Positions 8,542 to 16,065 of a stretch of 64,000 bases of DNA are shown piece by piece. Each line of letters opens with the position of its first letter. The stretch's first letter is position 1. The notes under the pieces are model-generated. The model was not told where the DNA came from, made no database searches, and saw nothing but the letters and a program-made list of their open reading frames with translations. Source of the stretch: a candidate division Hyd24-12 bacterium UBA6080 (GTDB lineage Bacteria > Fermentibacterota > Fermentibacteria > Fermentibacterales > JCC-6); contig DIXM01000009.1 in assembly GCA_002436025.1 (NCBI GenBank), forward strand, positions 56,190-120,189, given 5' to 3'. The position numbers were made by a program, and so were the translations under genes.

Positions 8542-9431
8542 TGGGAAACCCCTCCGCCTCCCTCAGTAATGTCACGGTTTCATACGGCCGGGTACTGGCC
8601 CTCGACGGGTTCGACCTCGAGATACCGTCCCGCGGCGTGCACGGTCTTCTGGGCAGGAACGGCGCGGGTAAAACAACAGCCATCAGAGCCCTTCTGGGTC
8701 TCCTGCACCTCAAGGGCGGCTCGGTGTGCGTTCTTGGGGCCGATCCCGTGAAAACCCCTGAAACAAGACGCAGGATATCCGTTCTCTTCAGCGAGGACGG
8801 GCTTTTGCCTGCGCTCACTGTGATGGAGAACCTCAGTGTCTGGTGCGGGTTTTACGGCTGCAGCCCCGGGGAATGCGCTGATCTCACCACGGGGTCCCTC
8901 GAAGCCTTCGGTATGCTCCATGCCGCGAAAACACCTGTGAAGGACCTTTCCACGGGCAACCGCAGGGCCGTGGCCATGGCAAGGGTCTTTGCCGTTCCAT
9001 CCGACCTGGTGGTGCTCGATGAGCCCACCGCCTCACTTGACCCTGTAAAGGCGTCCGAGGTCAGGGCCGTGATAAAAGGCTGTGCCGGGGACAGGCCCGT
9101 TCTGCTCTCCACCCACAACATGTCCGAGGCCGAATCGGTCTGCGAAAGCATCACCATGGTGCACAGGGGTAAACGGGTCCTCCACGGTGAGACCGGGGCT
9201 CTGACCGCATCGTCGGGATTCTTTGTCAGAACCACGGGGGGCGCTGTCGTTCACCGGGGCGAAGTCCTTTCCCCCGGACCGGATGGCGCGGTTATCCTGG
9301 AAAGCCCCCTTCCCGCTTCGGAGCTTCTCGAAAGCCTGATCGCCCAGGGCAACAGGGTCGAGGAGTTCAGAAGGGCGGGCCGGAACCTTGAAGATGTGTT
9401 CATGAGCCTGGCCAGGGAGGAGGGGGAGTGA
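8541..9431 (+). CDS. ABC transporter ATP-binding protein
   Basis: Cytoplasmic ATPase of 296 residues for the ABC-2 permease that follows. Walker A is GRNGAGKTT (about residue 40), the signature is LSTGNRR where LSGGQ is common, and Walker B is LVVLDEP followed by the switch region STHNMSE. A C-terminal region of about 70 residues follows the nucleotide domain, as in CcmA/NatA-type exporters. ATG overlaps the creatininase stop, and its own stop overlaps the permease start (GTGA), so the three are probably co-translated. Confidence 0.9.
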   Translation: MGNPSASLSNVTVSYGRVLALDGFDLEIPSRGVHGLLGRNGAGKTTAIRALLGLLHLKGGSVCVLGADPVKTPETRRRISVLFSEDGLLPALTVMENLSVWCGFYGCSPGECADLTTGSLEAFGMLHAAKTPVKDLSTGNRRAVAMARVFAVPSDLVVLDEPTASLDPVKASEVRAVIKGCAGDRPVLLSTHNMSEAESVCESITMVHRGKRVLHGETGALTASSGFFVRTTGGAVVHRGEVLSPGPDGAVILESPLPASELLESLIAQGNRVEEFRRAGRNLEDVFMSLAREEGE

Positions 9432-10147
9432 TCGTTCCGTTGTTTCGCCGCGAGTACCTTTCCTTCGCCCGCTCACTGGGCCGGGGGGGCTTCATCCGCC
9501 TTGTCGTGATCTACCTGGGGCTTTTTGGAATGTACCTTCCCTCATCCATCGAAAGCCCTGATCTGGCACTTCTTCCGTTCGTGCTCTTTCCCCTTTACAT
9601 GGCCGGTCCCGTGGGCATCGACACAATAGCAGGAGAGCGTGAGAGGGGCACGCTTGAAACGCTTCTGTCGTCACCCCTGGCCCTCAGGGACCTTCTCTGG
9701 GGCAAATACCTTTTCAGCGTTGCCGCGGGCAGCGCCTTTTTGTCTTTAAGCCTTCTGGTGTCGCTTTGCTTCAGGACCTTCCGCGGAATGGAGGTGGCTG
9801 AGCCTGGCGCGATCATCGTGGTTTTGCTCACAAGCTTTGTTGTCAGTGCGTTCAGTGCCGTTACGGGCATGCACGTCTCGGTTCGGGCACGGTCATCAAG
9901 GGCCGCCCAGCAGTGGTTCGCCGCTCTTTCAGCGGTGTTTTTCGTGGCAACGGGCGCCATGCTCAAGTTATTCGCCGACAAACTTTTTCCGGGATTGAAA
10001 GGTGTCATTGAAACCGCGTTTGCAGGTGGATGGGAATCACGGGTGGTGATCGGTTTTGCCGTATTTCTTCTTGTTGTCACGGGAGCCATGCTTTTGTGGC
10101 TGTCGGGAAGGATGAGGATCCTGTGGAAACTGAATTCTTTCAGGTGA
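9428..10147 (+). CDS. ABC-2 type transporter permease
   Basis: Membrane subunit of 239 residues with about six hydrophobic segments. After the second comes the family signature IDTIAGERERGTLETLLSS, the ABC-2/NatB coupling region. It pairs with the ATPase upstream, from which it starts by a 4-nt GTGA overlap. The complex would be an exporter of unknown substrate. The last 25 nt overlap the start of cutA. Confidence 0.85.
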   Translation: MIVPLFRREYLSFARSLGRGGFIRLVVIYLGLFGMYLPSSIESPDLALLPFVLFPLYMAGPVGIDTIAGERERGTLETLLSSPLALRDLLWGKYLFSVAAGSAFLSLSLLVSLCFRTFRGMEVAEPGAIIVVLLTSFVVSAFSAVTGMHVSVRARSSRAAQQWFAALSAVFFVATGAMLKLFADKLFPGLKGVIETAFAGGWESRVVIGFAVFLLVVTGAMLLWLSGRMRILWKLNSFR

Positions 10148-10446
10148 GCAGCACCGTTGACCGGGAAGACATCGCCTCGCTTCTCGTGAAGAGGGTGGTG
10201 AAGGCGAGGCTCGCCGCCTGCGGAAGGGTGTCCGGACCTGTTACCAGCGTCTACTGGTGGAAGGACGGCCTTCACAGGGAGGAGGAGTACCTGATGGTCT
10301 TCAAGACCACCTCCATGGCGGTGAACAAGCTCGTTGAATACTTGAAGAAGAATCACACCTACGAGAACCCCGAGATCATCGTGACCCCCATCTCGGGCGG
10401 TTCAGCCGAATACCTTGATTGGCTGCGCGTTGAAACAAGGGGATAG
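10123..10446 (+). CDS. cutA: divalent-cation tolerance protein CutA
   Basis: A 107-residue CutA1 protein, a small trimeric ferredoxin-fold protein linked to copper tolerance. The stretch LAACGRVSGPVTSVYWWKDG is the family core, with the matched downstream EEYLMVFKTT and a PEIIVTPI motif near the end. Normal family length is about 105 residues, which supports the GTG start at 10123 inside the end of the permease. Its stop lies inside the start region of the fumarase alpha gene. Confidence 0.92.
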   Translation: METEFFQVSSTVDREDIASLLVKRVVKARLAACGRVSGPVTSVYWWKDGLHREEEYLMVFKTTSMAVNKLVEYLKKNHTYENPEIIVTPISGGSAEYLDWLRVETRG

Positions 10447-11290
10447 GGTTCGGTTCCTGGAAGCCCGGGCGGTCTCCGAAGCCGTGGCTTCAATGTGCGT
10501 TGAAGCGTGTACCCGGCCTTCGGAGGGGTTGAGGGCGCTGCTTGTCAAGGCAATGTCCGCGTCCCCCATGGGCCCGGGAAGAAGCGCGCTTGACCTTTGT
10601 TTGCGTAACCTCGACGAAACAGTTTCCACCGGCCTTCCAATCTGCCAGGATACAGGCATCGCGGTAGTGTTCGCGGAGAGGGGGAACCGGCTTGTCATCG
10701 AGGGAGGGTCACTGCGCGAAGCCGTGGATCGGGGAGTGGAAAAGGGGTACAGGGAGGGCAGGCTCAGGAATTCACTTGTGAACGATCCCCTGAACCGTAC
10801 ACCCCTTCCTGTCAACTCGCCTGCGATCATTCATCTGAGCGAGGTTCCCGGCGATTCCCTCACCCTTGAGCTGCTGGTCAAGGGTGCCGGTTCAGAAAAC
10901 GCCTCGGCCTCAGCCATGCTGCCGCCCCTGGCGGGAGAGGACGGGATCACATGTTTTGTGAGGGATGCCGTGCTGGCAAAAGCGGCCTGTGCCTGTCCTC
11001 CCCTGTTCCTGGGTGTGGGGCTCGGAGGGAACCAGGAAATGTGCGGTATCCTCTCCAAAAAGGCTCTGCTGCGCCCTTTCGGGACCCCGGGCGAAACCCC
11101 GGCGCAAAAGCGTCTCGAAGAGCGGATCCTTGCCGCCGTGAACGAAACCGGGATCGGGCCGCAGGGGTTCGGTGGTCCAGTAACCGCCCTTGAGGTGCGG
11201 GTTGAGCTTGCGCCCTGCCACATGGCTTCCCTTCCGGTGGCTGTCTGCATCGAATGCCATGCTCACCGTACAGCGCGGCGGGTCCTGTGA
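10415..11290 (+). CDS. class I fumarate hydratase, alpha subunit
   Basis: N-terminal-type subunit of the two-subunit, [4Fe-4S] class I fumarase/tartrate dehydratase family, converting fumarate and malate. Cluster cysteines are seen in GLPICQDTG, in GGNQEMCG and in CIECHAHR near the C-terminus. The glycine-rich GVGLGGN region is typical. Length (291) fits TtdA-type alpha subunits. The TTG start used overlaps cutA by 32 nt and has no clear ribosome site; a TTG at 10430 is an alternative. The beta subunit follows with a GTGA overlap and malic enzyme comes next, which favours fumarase over tartrate dehydratase. Confidence 0.88.
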   Translation: MIGCALKQGDRVRFLEARAVSEAVASMCVEACTRPSEGLRALLVKAMSASPMGPGRSALDLCLRNLDETVSTGLPICQDTGIAVVFAERGNRLVIEGGSLREAVDRGVEKGYREGRLRNSLVNDPLNRTPLPVNSPAIIHLSEVPGDSLTLELLVKGAGSENASASAMLPPLAGEDGITCFVRDAVLAKAACACPPLFLGVGLGGNQEMCGILSKKALLRPFGTPGETPAQKRLEERILAAVNETGIGPQGFGGPVTALEVRVELAPCHMASLPVAVCIECHAHRTARRVL

Positions 11291-11823
11291 AGCGGATCAT
11301 TGCAGATTGCGGACCCGGGCCGCTTGAGAAGCTTGAAGCGGGCGAAATGCTTTATCTCTCTGGAACGGTAATGGCGTGCCGGGACAGGGCACACAGGCGG
11401 ATGGCGGAACTGCTCTCCTCGGGGATGCCGCTTCCGTTTGACCCCAGGGGCGCAGCCCTGTTCTATGCGGCCCCCACCCCCGCCCCACCCGGAAGGGTAT
11501 GCGGCGCTCTCGGGCCCACCACATCACTTCGAATGGACCCCTTCACCCTGCCGCTGGTGGCCGCGGGAGTGAGGATGTTCATCGGAAAGGGCCCCCGAAC
11601 CCCACAGGTCACAAGTTCACTGGCCGCGGCCGGTGCCGTCTACCTGGCCGCCGCGGGTGGAACCGCAGCCCTGGGTGGCGGGTGCGTGGATTCCTGCGAA
11701 GTGGCGGCCTGGGAAGACCTTGGCTCCGAGGCCCTTTACAAGATCGTTTTGAGGGACTACCCCGTGTTTGTGGCGCTGGACCTCCATGGCGGCAACCTGT
11801 TCGAAATGAGGATGCGGAAATGA
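11287..11823 (+). CDS. class I fumarate hydratase, beta subunit
   Basis: A 178-residue beta subunit of the class I hydro-lyase. GPTTSLRMDPFT followed by VRMFIGKGPR is the substrate-binding signature of this domain, and a glycine/alanine-rich stretch AAAGGTAALGGG precedes the last region. GTG overlaps the alpha stop; the stop overlaps the malic enzyme ATG (ATGA). Together the two subunits make the oxygen-sensitive enzyme expected in an anaerobe. Confidence 0.88.
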   Translation: MKRIIADCGPGPLEKLEAGEMLYLSGTVMACRDRAHRRMAELLSSGMPLPFDPRGAALFYAAPTPAPPGRVCGALGPTTSLRMDPFTLPLVAAGVRMFIGKGPRTPQVTSSLAAAGAVYLAAAGGTAALGGGCVDSCEVAAWEDLGSEALYKIVLRDYPVFVALDLHGGNLFEMRMRK

Positions 11824-13247
11824 AACCCTTCGGGCTTAAGGAAGCCCTGTCCCGAATCGATGGAATGCCGGATTCCGGAGCGAAGAGAACGACGTTCCTG
11901 AAAGCCCTATCCCTTGTCGCCCACGAAAAATGTCAGGGCAAGATACACACGCTTCCATCTGTGTCGCGCATTGAACCCGAGTGGCTCGGTGTCTGGTACA
12001 CCCCCGGCGTTTCCGCGGTGTCCACGGCGATCCGCGAGGACCGGTCGAAAAGCCTCACAATGACTTCCAGGGGGTCCACGGTCGCCGTGGTTTCCGACTC
12101 CACGAGGGTCCTGGGGGACGGAGACTGCACGCCGCCCGGCGGGATGGGCGTGATGGAGGGCAAGGCCCTCCTCATGAGCTGGCTTGGCGGGCTGAACGCC
12201 GTTCCACTCTGCGTGGACACAAGGAATGAAAGCGGCGCCTCCGACCCCTCAAGGCTTGTCGACTTCGTTCTTGCGGCTTCACCCTCCTTCGGCGCCGTGA
12301 ACCTCGAAGACATCTCCCAGCCGAACTGCTACACGGTACTGGAAGAACTGAAGCGGAGGTGCAGCATCCCTGTCTGGCATGACGACGCACAGGGAACGGC
12401 ATGCGTGATCCTCGCGGGACTGATGAATGCCCTGGAGATTGCCGGTAAAAGGCTGGACGGGGTGAGGATAGTGTTCCTCGGGGCGGGTGCCTCCTGTTCC
12501 GCGTCCGCCAGGCTTCTGATCGCCTCCGGCGTGGAACCCGGACAGATCGTACTGAACGACTCCAAGGGGTGTTTGTCGCGCTCCCGGATCGATTACAGGG
12601 GCGAGGGCTTTTCCTGGCACCGGGAGCTTTGCGGGATAACCAACGCAGAGCAGTTCCAGAGTTTCGAAGATGCGGTGAAGGGCGCCGATGTTCTGATCGC
12701 CGCTTCGGCTCCGGGGCTAGTGGGAAGGGGCCATGTGATGTCCATGGCGGAAAAGGCGATAGTCTTCGCCTGCGCCAACCCCGTTCCCGAGATCTATCCC
12801 GAAGCCGCTCTCGAAGCCGGGGCTGTGGTTGTCGCTACTGGAAGGAGCGATCTGCCAAACCAGGTGAACAACTGCCTGGGCTTTCCCGGCATACTTAAGG
12901 GGGTCCTTCTTTCCGGTGCCTCGGCCATCAGTGACGGAATGGCCATCGCTGCCGCCAGGGCCATTGCACGGGCAGGCAGATCAGGGGATTTCGGCCCCGG
13001 GAACATTATGCCAGGCGTTGACGATCCCGGGGTTCACGCGGCGGTCGCCGCAGCAGTGGCCGAGCAGGCGGTCGCGGAGGGGCTCGCATCACCTTCGGTC
13101 GACCCGCAGGATGTGTTCCGGCGCGCGATAGAGGACATCGGGCGCGTCAGGCGTTCCCACGAAGCCCTTCTCGGGGCCGGGCTTCTCAATGACGTCCCGG
13201 ACGGGGAAGTCATGATGGCGTTCCGGGAGGCTGTGGGCAAAGGCTGA
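11820..13247 (+). CDS. malic enzyme (NAD(P)-dependent, bacterial short type)
   Basis: Oxidative decarboxylation of malate to pyruvate and CO2, or the reverse. The 475-residue protein shows YTPGVS (catalytic Tyr region), GAVNLEDISQPNC, IPVWHDDAQGTA (metal-binding Asp pair), the nucleotide-binding GAGASCSA and the late NQVNNCLGFPGI. The stretch VLGDGDCTPPGGMGVMEGKALL replaces the usual GLGNIGPxAxxPVMEGKA, a noticeable deviation in a conserved region. It follows fumarase with an ATGA overlap, so fumarate, malate and pyruvate are linked in one operon. Cofactor choice cannot be read with confidence. Confidence 0.88.
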   Translation: MKPFGLKEALSRIDGMPDSGAKRTTFLKALSLVAHEKCQGKIHTLPSVSRIEPEWLGVWYTPGVSAVSTAIREDRSKSLTMTSRGSTVAVVSDSTRVLGDGDCTPPGGMGVMEGKALLMSWLGGLNAVPLCVDTRNESGASDPSRLVDFVLAASPSFGAVNLEDISQPNCYTVLEELKRRCSIPVWHDDAQGTACVILAGLMNALEIAGKRLDGVRIVFLGAGASCSASARLLIASGVEPGQIVLNDSKGCLSRSRIDYRGEGFSWHRELCGITNAEQFQSFEDAVKGADVLIAASAPGLVGRGHVMSMAEKAIVFACANPVPEIYPEAALEAGAVVVATGRSDLPNQVNNCLGFPGILKGVLLSGASAISDGMAIAAARAIARAGRSGDFGPGNIMPGVDDPGVHAAVAAAVAEQAVAEGLASPSVDPQDVFRRAIEDIGRVRRSHEALLGAGLLNDVPDGEVMMAFREAVGKG

Positions 13248-13310
13248 GAGATCCGCGCCGCTCTTGACGCAAGCTCTTCCTCCTGTGATATCGCTTCCGG
13301 GGAAAGAACT

Positions 13311-13325
13311 GGAGGAGCAGCGATC
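13311..13325 (+). promoter_or_regulatory. ribosome-binding site with AUC as likely start codon
   Basis: GGAGGA (13311-13316), a 6-nt spacer GCAGCG, then ATC at 13323. The kinase frame is open back to the malic enzyme TGA and contains no ATG, GTG or TTG before the first PAS domain, so this ATC is the best-placed initiation codon. Confidence 0.55.
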
Positions 13326-16052
13326 GCCGACAAGAATTCCACCGGCCCCGACCACACAGGGGGCTCGTTCCAGATTGACACACTTCTGAAGGCCGTCATT
13401 GACAATGTCGCTGACTGCATCTTCATCAAGGACATCTCCCTTTCCTACATTTTCGTGAACAGGGCGATGTGCGAGCTGTTCCGCATGGAGCGCTCCGAGA
13501 TCCTTGGAGAGACTTACGCGAAGCTGTTTGGAGATGAAGCCGCCGCTCACATCACGGAGATGGATGAAAGGGTTATCCGGGGCGAGACCGTCAGGGAAAC
13601 AGTGGAGCGGTCCATTCTGGGTGAGATACGCACCTTCGACATGGTTAAGGTTCCCGTGCGGGATGCTGACGGCAGTATTGCCGGCGTTTGCGGCATCGCA
13701 AGGGACATCACCGACAGAAAGCAGAGCGAAAGAGCTCTGCTCGACAAGTCGCGGGAGTTCGAGACTTTCTTTTCCTGCTCACTTGATCTGATGTGCATAG
13801 CAGATCTGGGAGGGTGCTTCCGCCGCCTGAACCCGGAATGGGAACGAACCCTCGGATACCCGCTGACCGAACTCGAAGGCAGGCAGTTCCTCGATTTCGT
13901 GCACCCCGATGACCGGGAAGCCACAAGTCAGGCGCTCGAGTCCCTTGGCGCGGGCGAAGCCGTGCTTCGGTTCACCAACCGTTACAGGTGCCGGGATGGT
14001 TCGTACCGCTTCATCGAATGGCGCTCACTTCCGGTGGGGGAACTTGTTTTCGCCGCCGCCCGCGACATGACCGAGAGCAGGAAGACCGAGGAGGAGATAC
14101 ACAGCAGGGAGCGTCTTCTTCAGAAGATATTCGATACCCTGCCCATAGGCCTTTGGTTCGCCGACAAGGACGGTAGGCTCCTCAGCGGAAACCCTGCGGG
14201 GATCAGGATCTGGGGAGCCGAACCCAGGGTGGGGCTTTCGGATTACAGTGTTTTCAAGGCCTGGAGGCTTCCCTCCCGGGAGTTCGTCGAGCCTGCGGAC
14301 TGGGCGCTGGCACACACCGTGCGGGAAGGCGTCACCATCCTCGACGAGATGCTTCTCATCGAGGCCTTCGATGGGAGGATGAAGACCATCCTCAACAGCA
14401 CTGCTCCGGTGACTGACGACGACGGGGTGGTACAGGGCGCGATCGTGGTCAACCAGGACATCACGGACAGGATGCGGGTTGAGGAGGCCCTCAGGGCCAG
14501 CGAGGAGAAGTACCGTCTCATCGCCGAGAATACCGCCGATGTCATAACGGTGCTGGACATGGACCTCAATTTCACATACGTGAGCCCCTCCATAGAACGG
14601 CTCAGAGGGTACACGGCGGACGAGGCAATGGGCCAGACCCTCGACCAGGTGATCACACCCGAGTCAATGGAGCAGATCAGGGGGCTTTTCTACGAAGAAC
14701 TCGGCAGGGAAGCCGGGCAAGACTCCGACTCGTCCAGGTTTCGCACCCTGATAATCGAGGAGTACTGCCGCGGGGGAGGCACGGTCATGGCCGAGGTCAG
14801 CTGTTCCTTCCTCAGGGACGAGAACGGGAAACCAGTGGGCGTTCTCACCGTCTCACGCGACATCTCCGAGCGCAGGAAGGCCGAGGCGGAGAAGGAGAGC
14901 CTGCAACAGCAGCTCATCCAGTCTCAGAAGATGGAGTCTGTTGGCCGTCTTGCCGGCGGTGTGGCCCACGATTTCAACAACATGCTTGGCGTTATCATAG
15001 GCTACGCCGAGATGGCTGTGGCCGGACTCGATGCCGGAAACCCCCTTCAGAAAAACCTTGGCGAGATCATCAGGGCTGCACGCCATTCCGCTGAGCTGAC
15101 GGGTCAGCTCCTGGCCTTTGCCCGGCGTCAGGAGGTCAGCCCCCGTGTGCTCAGCCTGAACAGGTTGATCGACGGCACGCTCAACATGCTTCGCAGACTT
15201 TTGGGAGAGGATGTCGACCTGGAATGGAACCCCGGCACTTCCCTCTGGAACGTCAGGATCGACCCCACCCAGGTTGACCAGATACTTGCGAACCTCACCG
15301 CCAACGCCCGCGATGCCATCTCAGGCGTGGGATCCCTTGTCATCTCCACATCGAACGTATCGGTTGCCGGGCGGAGTGACGCCCTCCCCGGCCTTATTCC
15401 CGGTGATTACGTTCTTCTCACAGTGTCTGATGATGGGTGCGGAATAGAACCCGAGCAGATAGACCACCTGTTCGAGCCGTTCTTCACCACCAAAGAGATG
15501 GGAAAGGGCACTGGTTTAGGTCTGGCAACGGTTTACGGCATTGTCAAGCAGAACATGGGCTACATCTACGTTGACAGCTCGTACGGCAGGGGAACCACTG
15601 TCACTGTCTACCTTCCCAGGACCCTTGCCGGTTCGGCAGAGCACGGTGACACCGAAAGGTGCGCCTCCCCCGTCCGGGGCAGCGAAACCGTTCTTTTCGT
15701 GGAGGATGAGGACTCCATACTCGACCTGGGAACGGTCATCCTTGAGCAGTGCGGCTACAAGGTTCTGAAGGCGAAAAGCCCATCGGACGCATTGGCTCTG
15801 CTGAAGGGCCTGAAAACGAAGGTCGACCTTCTGATCTCCGATGTCGTGATGCCGGGCATGAACGGCCGGGATCTCAGGAAGCTCATCGAAGTGGGGATGC
15901 CTGGGATCAAAGTGCTCTACATCTCCGGCTACACCTCGGACATCCTGGCAGGCCAGGGTATAGCCGACGACAGCCGCTTCTTTCTTCAGAAACCCTTCTC
16001 ACCCTCGGCGTTCTCCGAGAAGGTCAGGCTGGTCCTCGACAGCAACCCGTAA
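13323..16052 (+). CDS. hybrid sensor histidine kinase with four PAS domains and receiver
   Basis: Soluble hybrid kinase of about 909 residues. Four PAS domains in tandem (roughly 20-140, 145-265, 275-395, 400-525) precede a HisKA segment with GGVAHDFNNM (His 549) and an ATPase domain with NLTANARDAI, DDGCGI and GKGTGLGL. A C-terminal receiver has acid residues in VEDED and the phospho-acceptor Asp 840 in ISDVVMPG, with the conserved KPF. The first GTG in frame (13455) would cut away half of the first PAS (LLKAVIDNVADCIFIKD), so the start is placed at the AUC with a strong ribosome site. The frame is the same as that of malic enzyme, separated by one TGA. Confidence 0.85.
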   Translation: MADKNSTGPDHTGGSFQIDTLLKAVIDNVADCIFIKDISLSYIFVNRAMCELFRMERSEILGETYAKLFGDEAAAHITEMDERVIRGETVRETVERSILGEIRTFDMVKVPVRDADGSIAGVCGIARDITDRKQSERALLDKSREFETFFSCSLDLMCIADLGGCFRRLNPEWERTLGYPLTELEGRQFLDFVHPDDREATSQALESLGAGEAVLRFTNRYRCRDGSYRFIEWRSLPVGELVFAAARDMTESRKTEEEIHSRERLLQKIFDTLPIGLWFADKDGRLLSGNPAGIRIWGAEPRVGLSDYSVFKAWRLPSREFVEPADWALAHTVREGVTILDEMLLIEAFDGRMKTILNSTAPVTDDDGVVQGAIVVNQDITDRMRVEEALRASEEKYRLIAENTADVITVLDMDLNFTYVSPSIERLRGYTADEAMGQTLDQVITPESMEQIRGLFYEELGREAGQDSDSSRFRTLIIEEYCRGGGTVMAEVSCSFLRDENGKPVGVLTVSRDISERRKAEAEKESLQQQLIQSQKMESVGRLAGGVAHDFNNMLGVIIGYAEMAVAGLDAGNPLQKNLGEIIRAARHSAELTGQLLAFARRQEVSPRVLSLNRLIDGTLNMLRRLLGEDVDLEWNPGTSLWNVRIDPTQVDQILANLTANARDAISGVGSLVISTSNVSVAGRSDALPGLIPGDYVLLTVSDDGCGIEPEQIDHLFEPFFTTKEMGKGTGLGLATVYGIVKQNMGYIYVDSSYGRGTTVTVYLPRTLAGSAEHGDTERCASPVRGSETVLFVEDEDSILDLGTVILEQCGYKVLKAKSPSDALALLKGLKTKVDLLISDVVMPGMNGRDLRKLIEVGMPGIKVLYISGYTSDILAGQGIADDSRFFLQKPFSPSAFSEKVRLVLDSNP

Positions 16053-16065
16053 GAAAACCCCAGGC

